Shown piece by piece: positions 8,243 through 16,917 of a stretch of 64,000 nt of DNA. Made by a program: the position numbers and the translations under genes. The stretch is from Clostridium ragsdalei P11 (lineage in GTDB: Bacteria; Bacillota; Clostridia; Clostridiales; Clostridiaceae), in NCBI RefSeq assembly GCF_001675165.1, contig NZ_LROS01000077.1, forward strand, positions 98,079-162,078, in the 5' to 3' direction. Below the pieces are notes generated by a model. That model was not told where the DNA came from. It was given only the letters and a program-made list of their open reading frames with translations, and ran no database searches. The number at the start of each line of letters is the position of its first letter. The first letter of the stretch is position 1.

Positions 8243-8519
8243 TATAAAAAAGTTGCGAATCAATATTTCTAATTAATAGTTAAGAATGAAGAATTAATAG
8301 TTAATGTGGATTTTTTTCCGTTACACTACAAAAAATCTTTGATTAAGATTTTCATCACCCGTTTCGCTAAAGCGAAACATTGCTGATTTATATAAATTTA
8401 AAGATTTTTTGCGACAGCTAAAAATCATCCTTCACTATTAATTCTTCATTATTAATTCTTAACTTACGAAGCTTTGCTTCGCAATTTTTTTATTTTTAGC
8501 AGCACAGCGGAAAAACACC
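8243..8519. repeat. Nested inverted-repeat region, MITE-like, non-coding
   Basis: This fills the 348-base gap between two convergent genes. Nested complementary blocks can be read: AAAAAA-TTGCGAA near 8246-8258 with TTCGCAATTTTTT near 8478-8490; GTTAAGAATGAAGAATTAAT near 8279 with its complement ending near 8463; and ACAAAAAATCTTT (8328-8340) with AAAGATTTTTTGCG (8400-8413). Small hairpins GTTTCGCTAAAGCGAAAC and CGAAGCTTTGCTTCG lie inside. It looks like a degenerate miniature transposon. No coding potential was seen, and convergent transcripts may also end here. Confidence 0.6.
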
Positions 8520-8551
8520 CACCTTAACTGTCAACTCGAAAAAATTCCATA

Positions 8552-10309
8552 CTAGTTATCTAATACTTGAAATTTCATTTCTGTAACATTAGGTTTTAAT
8601 TTGTTTCCTGATATATCCTGTATATTATACTTACCATTGCTTAGAACTGTAATGGTATATATTTCTCCAGGGGTATAGCCATTAGAAGGTGGATTTATCA
8701 CTATAGTATCAGGGCCTTCAAAAGTAAAGGAAACATTTGCGTATTTTTTGCTGCTGTCAGTAACACTAATATTGTCTGTCATGGTCATATCTATGTCATT
8801 TAAAACTGTATCGTCTTTGTTTGAAAGAGTGTGTCTTCCATCTATGGCTTTAGAAAATTTTATCTTCCAGGTTTTAAAAGGATTATTTATAGCAGTGCTT
8901 GGTATGGATTTTATACCTGGATTTTTTATTATATTACATTTGCCATCTTTTACAGCAAGGGAACAGCCGTCATTAAAACCGGAGGCACTATCAAAATCAT
9001 AAGAGATAAAAGTGGAGCCGAGTCTGTCAATGTAACCCCATTTTATATACTCTTTCTTAAGCTCTGAATCATCAGAACTTTCAACAGAAGAAGAACCAGT
9101 ATTTTTCTTTACCGCAGCATATCCTTCATTAAAATCTGAAGCATTTTCAAATATAGGATCTATCACCACATCACCTTTGGAGTTTATAAATCCATATTTT
9201 CCATTCTTATCTATTCTTGCCATACCGTCCTTGAAAGCATATACTTTGTCAAATTGAGATTCGTGAGTTAGTTCTCCTTTAGTATCTATGAAACCATACT
9301 GATCCTGGGAACATACAATAGCTTTTCCTTCCTGAAAAGTGTCTATCCAGCTAAATTGAGGATGAACAATTATTTTACCTGTAGGGTCAATAAGACCATA
9401 TTGGCCGTTTTGGACTATTTGACACATTCCATCATCTGCAGGTATTATGCTGTCATAATTTAAATCTAGAATCAAGTTCCCTTTTTTATCTATGGCACCA
9501 CGTTTGTCTCCACTTGATACTTTTATTAAATTACTGTTTAAATATGATATGTCAGTGTATTTAGGTTCTAAAACTATTTTTCCACTCATATCTGAAAGAC
9601 CCCAGTGTTTATCCTTTTTAACAGGAATAAGTCCTAGAATAGGAGATTTTAATTCATCAAAATTAAAGGATTTGAAATTACCGGATTTGTCTATAAGTCC
9701 CCAGGTACTTACTTCTTCCACAGCAGCATATCCATCGTTAAAATCATAGGCATTGGCATAATTACATCCAGAAAGTAAAGTGCCGTCACTTTTTAAAAAT
9801 CCATAACTACTGCCTTTTCTAACTCTCATAAGTCCGTTATAGAATCCATAAACTGCATCGTACTGTGGTTCAGTTACAATTTTCCCGGAACTATTTATTA
9901 AACCCCATTTGGAATTTTGTTTTACAGCAGCTAGTCCATTTGTGAAGAAGTTTGAAACTTCTTCAAATTGTGGCTCTACGACAATGGATCCATTTTCATT
10001 GACAAATCCAAATTTAGAACCCTTGGCAACTTTTGCATACCCGTTTTTAAAGGAAGATATGGAGGTGAATTCCGCTGGTAGTTTTATACTACCATCTTTA
10101 CTAATCAACCCATAAAAATTGTTATTTTGAAATTTCGCAAGGTTTCCTTCAAAGGCATATACATTGGCACAGGACATGTTCAAATCCGTAATTGAATAAT
10201 TTAAGTTGTTTGATGCTGACACTTTTGGCGAGTTTAAAGTAAATCCAGTGCTAGATAAGAGTATAAAAGTGAATATTAAGCTTAAATATTTTTTAGAGAC
10301 TTTTTTCAA
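8552..10309 (-). CDS. Secreted WG-repeat protein with C-terminal Ig-like (Big_5-type) domain
   Basis: 585 aa. The start is TTG, six bases after GGAGGAAAG. A signal peptide (to about residue 32) is followed by about eleven WG (KWG) repeats between residues 60 and 455, recognisable by cores such as WGLINSSGK, YGFIDTKG, YGLIDPTGK and WGYIDRLG, with intervening F.NG.A.V stretches. The last 110 residues (FKTWKIKFSKAID..., YTPGEIYTITVLSNG) resemble Big_5-type beta-sandwich domains of surface proteins. WG repeats are thought to form a beta-propeller-like scaffold. A wall or extracellular binding role is inferred; the ligand is unknown. It is transcribed towards the lipoprotein gene. Confidence 0.85.
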   Translation of the reverse strand: MKKVSKKYLSLIFTFILLSSTGFTLNSPKVSASNNLNYSITDLNMSCANVYAFEGNLAKFQNNNFYGLISKDGSIKLPAEFTSISSFKNGYAKVAKGSKFGFVNENGSIVVEPQFEEVSNFFTNGLAAVKQNSKWGLINSSGKIVTEPQYDAVYGFYNGLMRVRKGSSYGFLKSDGTLLSGCNYANAYDFNDGYAAVEEVSTWGLIDKSGNFKSFNFDELKSPILGLIPVKKDKHWGLSDMSGKIVLEPKYTDISYLNSNLIKVSSGDKRGAIDKKGNLILDLNYDSIIPADDGMCQIVQNGQYGLIDPTGKIIVHPQFSWIDTFQEGKAIVCSQDQYGFIDTKGELTHESQFDKVYAFKDGMARIDKNGKYGFINSKGDVVIDPIFENASDFNEGYAAVKKNTGSSSVESSDDSELKKEYIKWGYIDRLGSTFISYDFDSASGFNDGCSLAVKDGKCNIIKNPGIKSIPSTAINNPFKTWKIKFSKAIDGRHTLSNKDDTVLNDIDMTMTDNISVTDSSKKYANVSFTFEGPDTIVINPPSNGYTPGEIYTITVLSNGKYNIQDISGNKLKPNVTEMKFQVLDN

Positions 10310-10545
10310 AGTTCTTTCCTCCTTAAATATATTTTTAGCTTATTATACCATTTATATTATGGTATTAAAATTAAGATCAATAAAATTTATCCGCTTGCAA
10401 TTTACTTATGGAAAAGTTACCATAGTTTTACTAGTAATTGAAAATTGACAACTTAAAATGGTAATGATATATTTAACTAAGATATTATTAAAATGAATAA
10501 AAACTATTTAATATATGATTTATTATATGAATTTGGAGGTATAAT

Positions 10546-11418
10546 ATGGTTAAAAAAGCACAGAAAAATAGGGCACAGGGCGGTGAAGAATATGTTTCAA
10601 CAGTTCTTTCACTTTTAGATGAAGAAGAAAATGTAGTTTCAGATGTGCAAAAAGAGATTTTTGAAGATGAAATAAAAGAATTGCCACCTATAAAAGAGGG
10701 ACAACTTAATGTATCAGGTATATATGCTTATGATGTAGGAGACAAGCTTGAAGTTAAAATATATGTAAGAAATGGTCTTTCAGATAAATTGAATTTAAAG
10801 AGGATACCTTTTGTAATTAAGAACTCTAAAGGAGATATTCTGGCAGCACAGCAATTCAATTTAGCTTGTCTTGGAGAACTGCCACCTCATTCTGCAAGAC
10901 CTATAAAACTTTATTTTGACAAAAAAAATGTTAAAGTAGACAAGATACCTCAGGATGACTGGCAGGTTGCCTTAAATGGAGAATTTAATGTTAGCTCTAC
11001 TGTAAGACCTATATATGAAGGCCTTCCTGAAGGAATAAGCGATGAAGACAAGCTGGTTTTTAATAAGTTTTTAGCTGAACTTCCTGAAATGGAAGAAGGA
11101 GAGTTTAGTATATCAACTTTTAGCATTGGAATTCAAACAAATGGGAATATTTTAGTAACTGCTGTTATGAGAAATGCTTCAAATCAGCCTATTACTATAA
11201 GCAAAATGCCTATGACTGTACTGGATGCTAAGAAGAGAGCTGTTAAATCTGAAAGTTTTGAATTGAAAGATTTTACAGTAAGTCCTTATAGGGCAAAGAT
11301 ATGTAATTTTGCATTTCCTACAGATGTACATCCAGAACAAAATCAAGCTCTAGATGGATGGTCTGTGGCATATAAGCTGGTTAAGATAAACGGTAAGGTC
11401 AATGTAAAAAGAAAATAA
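10546..11418 (+). CDS. SLAP-domain protein, two domains
   Basis: 290 aa without a signal peptide. After a charged N-terminus (1-45) come two related domains of about 115 residues (about 50-160 and 170-290), each with a PxxEG.(L/F).(V/I)S opening, a central strand pair (LEVKIYVRNGLSDKLNLKRI; ILVTAVMRNASNQPITISKM) and an end in W.VAL or W.VAYKL. This is the SLAP domain found in Firmicute S-layer-associated proteins and in Bacillus S-layer assembly factor SlaP. The position just before two CWB2 surface proteins supports a role in their assembly or export; that is inference. A stem-loop covers its stop codon. Confidence 0.82.
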   Translation: MVKKAQKNRAQGGEEYVSTVLSLLDEEENVVSDVQKEIFEDEIKELPPIKEGQLNVSGIYAYDVGDKLEVKIYVRNGLSDKLNLKRIPFVIKNSKGDILAAQQFNLACLGELPPHSARPIKLYFDKKNVKVDKIPQDDWQVALNGEFNVSSTVRPIYEGLPEGISDEDKLVFNKFLAELPEMEEGEFSISTFSIGIQTNGNILVTAVMRNASNQPITISKMPMTVLDAKKRAVKSESFELKDFTVSPYRAKICNFAFPTDVHPEQNQALDGWSVAYKLVKINGKVNVKRK

Positions 11419-11432
11419 TTTTTACATTGACC
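11397..11432 (+). terminator. Stem-loop across the stop codon of the SLAP gene
   Basis: GGTCAATGTAAAAA pairs perfectly with TTTTTACATTGACC around an 8-nt loop. There is no run of T after the stem on the plus strand, so it may be a weak terminator or a 3'-end stabiliser. Confidence 0.5.
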
Positions 11433-11604
11433 TATAGAAAATTGTAAATTGTACGAATATAAATATGTGTATAATTTTTGCATAACATTCAAAAAATATA
11501 TATTTGAACTATAATGTATATGTAACAAATTGTAAAGTAATGAATTACTCAATGTTGTGTTAAATAATTTATGAAGAAATATATAATAATTGGAGGGATT
11601 ATTT

Positions 11605-13401
11605 ATGCAGAAAAAGAGCAAAAAGGTTCTGTCAGCCTGCAGTATAGCATCTTTACTTGTGACGACTACGGCAGTTTCCACAGGCGTAAAGGCTGCAGAT
11701 TCTGGTGTGAACAGAGTAGGTGGGGCTAACAGATATGCAACAGCTGCAAAGGTGGCTCAATCAGGATGGAGCTCATCAGATTATGCAATAGTGGCAAATG
11801 GAGAAGGTTATGCAGATGCACTTTGTGCTACACCTCTTGCAAAAGCTAATAATGCGCCAGTGCTTTTGACTACAGGTGACAGCAGTAATACTTTAGAGCA
11901 AAATACATTAGACGAGCTTGAAAGATTAAAAGTAAAACATGTAATTGTAATTGGAGGAGCAGGAGTAGTACCTGACAGCGTTTTAAATAGCATAAAAGGA
12001 AAAGTAACTGATGTAGAAAGAATAGGTGGACAAGACAGATATGAAACTTCTGCAAAGATAGCAGAAAAGCTTGGAACACCTACAAAGGCAGTTATTGCCA
12101 GCGGCGAAGGCTATGCAGATGCCCTTTCAGCAGGTCCTGCTGCAGCTATAAATGGAATGCCTATACTTTTAAGTAGAGCAGGTAGTTTACCAGATACAAT
12201 ATCAAACTATCTTAAAGCACATTCACAAATAACTCAAACTTATGTAATAGGTGGTACAGCTTCTATAGGTGATTCTATTTTAAATTCACTTCCATCAGCA
12301 AAAAGATTGGGTGGACAAACTAGATTTGATACAAATGTAGCTGTACTCAGAGAATTTGCTTCAAGTTTTAATTTCAGCAATATCTATGCAGCTCTTGGAG
12401 AAGGATCTTTAGGTAACGAATTTGCAGATGCACTTACAGGTGGAGCACTTGCTGCTAAACTAAGGAACCCTCTTGTAATAACAGGAAAGACAATAAGCTC
12501 TGCTACTTCAAGCTTCCTTAAGGAAAAGGGATTTACAAATAGTACTCTTACGGTATTAGGAGGAACAGCTAATATACCTGATTCAGTTGCCAGTGACATT
12601 AAAGGTGATATGGGAAGCTCATCAACACCAAACAATGGTGGAAGCAGCGGTGGATCAAGCAGTAGTAGTGGAACAAATGTAACTTTTGACCGTGTAAAAT
12701 CAAATACAAATTATACAGATGTAGTAAGTAGATTAAATGGTGGAAACCTTACAAATAAATATTTTACAATAGTAGACGATAAAGATAATGCTATAAATGT
12801 AGAGTTGAAACAAAATTATACAACTGCTAAAGAAATATTTGATAAAGCACAGGCAAAATATAATGAAACAAAAAATATTAATACTGATCAAATAGCAAAA
12901 GATGTTGAAGAATTTAACAAGAAATTAACTAGTGCATACAGCAGTTTAAATGGAAATAATGGAATTAAAGCAAATGATAAAAACTTGCAGGATATAATAA
13001 AAAATTCAGGATCCAAGTACATTAATCCAGCAGATGGAACTTTGGAAGCAAGTGCAATTGTAGATGAAATAAATAAAAAAGCAGGAACTTATACAGGAGA
13101 TGAAGATGCGTTTAAAGACTTTAAAGCTGACTTAACAAATAAAGTAACAACTTATTTCAAAAATCACCCATCAAAAAATTCAGAAACTGTTACAGTAACT
13201 GCTGCTGGATATGAAATAAATAGGGTACAAAAAGGCAGTGATCAGTTGTATAGTGCCAATTCTACACCAGAAAAAGCTGCACAAGATTTAATTGATTTTG
13301 TACTACCTAGCACTAATGCTACAGGAAACTACTATATATACTTAAATAACGGAGATTATATTTTAGTAAATGTTGCACTTCAAAGTAGTAGCCAGGTATA
13401 A
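11605..13401 (+). CDS. S-layer-like surface protein with three CWB2 repeats
   Basis: 598 aa from the ATG at 11605, eight bases after GGAGGG (an in-frame TTG lies 15 bases upstream inside that site). A signal peptide ends near VKAAD (30/31). Three CWB2 repeats (about 36-125, 129-225 and 230-330) show the hallmarks VNRVGGANRYATA, VERIGGQDRYETS and KRLGGQTRFDT, each with a .GEGYADAL-like loop and VIGG(A/T) strands. A Ser/Gly linker (about 336-357) leads to a 240-residue domain I do not recognise. CWB2 triplets bind a wall polysaccharide in C. difficile. It is probably abundant, with a long AT-rich leader upstream and its own terminator. Confidence 0.9.
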   Translation: MQKKSKKVLSACSIASLLVTTTAVSTGVKAADSGVNRVGGANRYATAAKVAQSGWSSSDYAIVANGEGYADALCATPLAKANNAPVLLTTGDSSNTLEQNTLDELERLKVKHVIVIGGAGVVPDSVLNSIKGKVTDVERIGGQDRYETSAKIAEKLGTPTKAVIASGEGYADALSAGPAAAINGMPILLSRAGSLPDTISNYLKAHSQITQTYVIGGTASIGDSILNSLPSAKRLGGQTRFDTNVAVLREFASSFNFSNIYAALGEGSLGNEFADALTGGALAAKLRNPLVITGKTISSATSSFLKEKGFTNSTLTVLGGTANIPDSVASDIKGDMGSSSTPNNGGSSGGSSSSSGTNVTFDRVKSNTNYTDVVSRLNGGNLTNKYFTIVDDKDNAINVELKQNYTTAKEIFDKAQAKYNETKNINTDQIAKDVEEFNKKLTSAYSSLNGNNGIKANDKNLQDIIKNSGSKYINPADGTLEASAIVDEINKKAGTYTGDEDAFKDFKADLTNKVTTYFKNHPSKNSETVTVTAAGYEINRVQKGSDQLYSANSTPEKAAQDLIDFVLPSTNATGNYYIYLNNGDYILVNVALQSSSQV

Positions 13402-13415
13402 AAACTGAAAACTTT

Positions 13416-13450
13416 AATAAAACTCAGGCCTAAAACCTGAGTTTTATTAA
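13416..13450. terminator. Terminator after the first CWB2 gene
   Basis: AATAAAACTCAGG pairs with CCTGAGTTTTATT around a CCTAAAA-type loop. The T-rich arm makes it able to work in both directions. It separates the two CWB2 genes. Confidence 0.8.
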
Positions 13451-13585
13451 TAAGTATAAATATAATAGAAAATCTTAAAATTACCACAACATGTAAAACA
13501 ATAGTGGTAGACAAAATAAAGTTTAAGACTTACTATTAAATTGTGAATTGAATAATGAATTGTGCATTGAATAAGGGGGATACTT

Positions 13586-14920
13586 ATGTTACGAAGAAAT
13601 AAAATAATTTCAAAATTAATACTTGGTGTTTTTCTTGCGTCTTCTACAGTATTTGCTGCAGGGCAAAATGTGTTTGCAGCATCTAGTAGATTATGGGGAC
13701 AAGATAGATATGCAACTTCTACTGACGTATCTAAAAATAGTTGGGCATCTTCTGACTACGTAATACTTGCCAGTGGTGAAGGCTATGCAGATGCACTCTG
13801 TGCAGCACCTGTTGCAAAAAAATACAATGCACCTATACTCTTGACTGGAAGCAAAGAGTTAAATGAAGGTGTGAAAAGCGAAATAACAAGACTTAAGGCA
13901 ACTCATGTAATAGAAATAGGTGGAGAAGCCTCTATTTCAAGTGATATAGAAAATGAGTTGAAGTCCATGAAACTTAATGTACAGCGTTTAGGAGGACAAA
14001 ATAGATTTGAAACTTCTGTAGTTGTGGCAAATTCTCTGGAGAATGTTACTAAAGTAGTTGTAACTTCAGGATATGGATTTGCAGATGCCCTGTCCATTGC
14101 ACCTATAGCTGCAGAGCAGGGTATGCCTATACTTTTGACGGGAAAGGACTCACTGTCTGATGCTGTACAGAATTATATAAATCAGAATAAGGGTTCTATA
14201 AAGAACTCCTATGTAATAGGTGGACAAGGAGTTATAAGCGACAGTGCTATTTCAGGACTGCCTGCAGTTGCTAGAATAAGCGGTCAAAATAGATTTGATA
14301 CCAATGTAAAGGTATTGTCTTATTTTAAAAGTAGTATTGACTTTAGTAATTTATACGTAGTTAAAGCAGATGGGCCTACTGGAAATGAATTTGCAGATGC
14401 TCTTTCTGGATCTGCAGCTGCAGCTAAAACATCTTCACCTATAATTTTGACTTACAACACACTTTATTCTGGAATGGAAGACTTTATAAAATCAAATGTG
14501 CCTAAAACTGCAAGTGTTACAGCTATTGGTGGAACTGGAGCAGTTCCTGATAGTTTGGTAAATACCATGGATCAGGTTGTGTCTGGAACCAGTACACAAA
14601 ATCCTTTGCCAAGTGGAGGAGGGTCATCTTCTTCTGATGATGCCAATTTGATTTCAGTATTGAGTAAACTTAAATCTATGGATACTTCTAAATTAGACAC
14701 TAACCAAAAGACTATAGTTTCAGATATTATAACTGCCTTAGACAAATACGAGGCAGATTCAAATTATAACTATAATACAGACGCTCAGAATGTAAAACAA
14801 CTTTATAATAACCTTACACATGATGAAAAGAGCAGCCTTCAGACTGCTGTGGTAAATGCAGGGGTAAGTATTTCAGAAGGCATTACACTTGCTAGTAAAT
14901 TTGGATTATATCAGAAATAA
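13586..14920 (+). CDS. Second CWB2 surface protein with C-terminal helical module
   Basis: 444 aa. A signal peptide is cut near VFAAS (about residue 32). Three CWB2 repeats occupy about 35-335 (RLWGQDRYATS, QRLGGQNRFETS, ARISGQNRFDT; loops SGEGYADAL, SGYGFADAL, NEFADAL), then a short SGGGSSSSDD linker and a 95-residue helical tail. That tail resembles the C-terminus of the next gene product (same pattern YNxLxxxEKxxLxxA). GGGGG precedes the ATG. It should be wall-associated like its neighbour, but with a much shorter effector part. Confidence 0.9.
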   Translation: MLRRNKIISKLILGVFLASSTVFAAGQNVFAASSRLWGQDRYATSTDVSKNSWASSDYVILASGEGYADALCAAPVAKKYNAPILLTGSKELNEGVKSEITRLKATHVIEIGGEASISSDIENELKSMKLNVQRLGGQNRFETSVVVANSLENVTKVVVTSGYGFADALSIAPIAAEQGMPILLTGKDSLSDAVQNYINQNKGSIKNSYVIGGQGVISDSAISGLPAVARISGQNRFDTNVKVLSYFKSSIDFSNLYVVKADGPTGNEFADALSGSAAAAKTSSPIILTYNTLYSGMEDFIKSNVPKTASVTAIGGTGAVPDSLVNTMDQVVSGTSTQNPLPSGGGSSSSDDANLISVLSKLKSMDTSKLDTNQKTIVSDIITALDKYEADSNYNYNTDAQNVKQLYNNLTHDEKSSLQTAVVNAGVSISEGITLASKFGLYQK

Positions 14921-14971
14921 ATTTGGATTATAAAGTTTTAATTTACATCAATTAAATAAAATTCTTTTGTA

Positions 14972-15026
14972 AATAAGTTATCTTTAAATATGTTATAATA
15001 AGTGATGTATTTAAGGATAACTTATT
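14972..15026. promoter_or_regulatory. 19-bp inverted repeat enclosing a TATAAT box
   Basis: 14972-14990 and 15008-15026 are complementary with one mismatch (arms AATAAGTTATC and GGATAACTTATT at the outside). The 17-nt middle contains TATAAT at 14994-14999, a good -10 box, although no convincing -35 was found. A regulator binding both arms would block RNA polymerase. It lies 31 bases before the YpmS-like gene that heads the capsule-control genes. Confidence 0.45.
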
Positions 15027-15057
15027 AAATCATTTTTAAATTTTAGGAGAAAACAGT

Positions 15058-16101
15058 ATGGGTAAATTGAAAAGTAGAAAAAAACCGGTGATTTTAATTA
15101 TAATTGCCTTATTGGTTGTGGCAGTAGTAGTCTTTGCCAAACTTGTTTTTTGGAATTCGTCCTACAGTTCACCTAAATATAAGTTTTCAGCGGATCTTTT
15201 GACAAAAGTATTAAAAGCTCAGGAGAGCGGTGGAACTGCAGAACTTTCAAAAGATGAGGTAAATGGAGTTATATCCCTTTATTTTAAGCAGTATAAAACT
15301 AGTGACCTTGTAGTAAAGTCAGTGGAAGCAGATTTTAAAGACGATAAGATGGTATTTTTTGCACCTGTTACCTATAAAAATTTTAATCTATTGTTGTCAT
15401 CTCAAGGGGATGTTTCTTTTGAAAAGGGAAAGATAATATATAACCCTGAATACTTTAAGTTAGGTAAGATTACTTTACCAAAGTCCTATGTATTAAAGAA
15501 ATTACAACCTAAGTTGAAAAATGGAGTATCCCTTGAAGGAGATTCCATAACTATTAGTACTAGTGGACTTCCAATAAGCATTAAGAATATAAATGTAAAA
15601 GATCAGAAACTTTTAGTAACTCTTGAAAAGAAACAGCTTAATATTGAAGATATGCTTAAAGGTAAAATAAGTAGTTCATTACAAAATTTTATAAAAAATT
15701 TTTCTAATGTAAAGAATTTAGATTCCTCTACGAAAACTAATAATGGAAATGCAGATACGAAAATAGAGGATAGCAGTGATCAATCAAGCAGTAGTAATAC
15801 AGGCAGCAGCAAAACCCCTGTATCACAGGAAAGACAACAGGCCTTAAATAGGTTATCAAGTGGTCTTAATGCGGCTTCAGGTGCTGTAAGTACGGGAGGA
15901 CAAAAAGCAGTTATATCACAGATGGCGTCTATCGTAAATAATATGAAAGATTCTTCATACAATCCTTATTCCGCAGAAGGTAGCGTTAGAGCTGCCTATA
16001 ATAAATTGTCTTCTCAAGAAAAAGCTGAACTAAAAGCTGCTATAGGTTCTAATGTAGACTCATCTGCTGTAAGTATATTAAGTAGTATGATAGGAAATTA
16101 A
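15058..16101 (+). CDS. YpmS-like membrane-anchored protein with extra C-terminal module
   Basis: 347 aa. A short basic N-terminus and one membrane segment (about 10-30) are followed by an extracytoplasmic domain (about 40-210) with the layout of YpmS/DUF2140 proteins (LSKDEVNGVISLYFKQY; an LPISIKNINVKDQKLLVTLE ending). A Ser/Asn-rich linker (about 220-255) leads to a helical module (about 258-347) that resembles the tail of the upstream CWB2 protein. YpmS proteins have no defined activity. The position between surface proteins and the polysaccharide copolymerase suggests a wall-related role. The family match is moderate. Confidence 0.68.
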   Translation: MGKLKSRKKPVILIIIALLVVAVVVFAKLVFWNSSYSSPKYKFSADLLTKVLKAQESGGTAELSKDEVNGVISLYFKQYKTSDLVVKSVEADFKDDKMVFFAPVTYKNFNLLLSSQGDVSFEKGKIIYNPEYFKLGKITLPKSYVLKKLQPKLKNGVSLEGDSITISTSGLPISIKNINVKDQKLLVTLEKKQLNIEDMLKGKISSSLQNFIKNFSNVKNLDSSTKTNNGNADTKIEDSSDQSSSSNTGSSKTPVSQERQQALNRLSSGLNAASGAVSTGGQKAVISQMASIVNNMKDSSYNPYSAEGSVRAAYNKLSSQEKAELKAAIGSNVDSSAVSILSSMIGN

Positions 16102-16131
16102 TTTACGCCAAATTCAAGGAGGAATATCTTA

Positions 16132-16815
16132 ATGGAAGAAGAAACAACGCTAGATCTTAGAGACTTTTATTATATATTGAAAAAGAGACTTAAACTCATA
16201 GTACTAGTAACGATAGCTTGCACTTTACTGGCTGGAATTTTAAGCTTTTTTGTAATAAAACCAACTTACCAAGCAGGAACTACTATAATAGTTGGAAAAC
16301 CTCAAAACACCCAAAAATCTAATACCCAATATAATGATGTTATGATGTATCAAAATTTGGTAAAGACCTATGCACAAATTGCAGGATCAAATGCTGTTAT
16401 GGAAAGTGCTTCTAATAAGATGAATGGCTCCGTAAGTGCAGGTCAACTTAAAAATATTATTACAGTTACACCACAGCAGGGTACACAAATTTTAGAAATA
16501 AAAGGACAGAGCAAAGATCCATCCCAGGCTGTAAATATGGTAAATGCAGTATCAAATTCTTTTATAGCTGAGTCCAAAAGAGTATTTCCAACAGGTGGAG
16601 ACATACAGATTATGGATAAACCTCAATTCCCAGATAAACCGGTAAAGCCTAAAAAAGTGCTTAATATGGCAATTGCATTCCTTATTGGACTCATGGGATC
16701 TATTGGATTTTGTTTTATGCTGGAATACATGGACAATACTATAAAGACAGAAGAAGATGTAAATAAAACTTTGGGAATGCCTGTAATAGGGATAATACCA
16801 AAAGGCAACATGTAA
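16132..16815 (+). CDS. YveK/CapA-type polysaccharide copolymerase (Wzz family)
   Basis: 227 aa. Membrane segments lie near 20-39 and 176-196, with an extracellular loop between them and the proline-rich PDKPVKPKK just before the second segment, as in chain-length determinants. It has no kinase domain of its own; the separate kinase gene lies downstream, the usual arrangement in Firmicutes, where this protein is the kinase's membrane activator. The first gene of the control trio, it sets polymer chain length at the Wzy step. GGAGG lies before the ATG. A heptanucleotide repeat array follows the stop codon. Confidence 0.9.
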   Translation: MEEETTLDLRDFYYILKKRLKLIVLVTIACTLLAGILSFFVIKPTYQAGTTIIVGKPQNTQKSNTQYNDVMMYQNLVKTYAQIAGSNAVMESASNKMNGSVSAGQLKNIITVTPQQGTQILEIKGQSKDPSQAVNMVNAVSNSFIAESKRVFPTGGDIQIMDKPQFPDKPVKPKKVLNMAIAFLIGLMGSIGFCFMLEYMDNTIKTEEDVNKTLGMPVIGIIPKGNM

Positions 16816-16898
16816 ATAATTAATAATTAATAATTAATAATTAATAATTAATAGTTAATAGTTAGTTGAGAGTTGAGAGTTGAGAGTTGAAAGTTGTG
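16815..16898. repeat. Array of twelve 7-bp tandem units
   Basis: Read in steps of seven, the sequence is AATAATT five times, AATAGTT twice, AGTTGAG three times, then AGTTGAA and AGTTGTG. It fills the gap between the copolymerase stop and the phosphatase ribosome binding site. The last units (TTGTGCATTGAA) also precede the second CWB2 gene (13557-13570), and a variant precedes the DUF2922 gene. Copy number could change by slippage. Confidence 0.85.
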
Positions 16899-16917
16899 CA
16901 TTGAAAAGGGGTATAGC

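Noticed and set aside
16815..16898. Possible CRISPR-like array
   Set aside because: The units are 7 bases long without spacers, so it is a simple tandem repeat.
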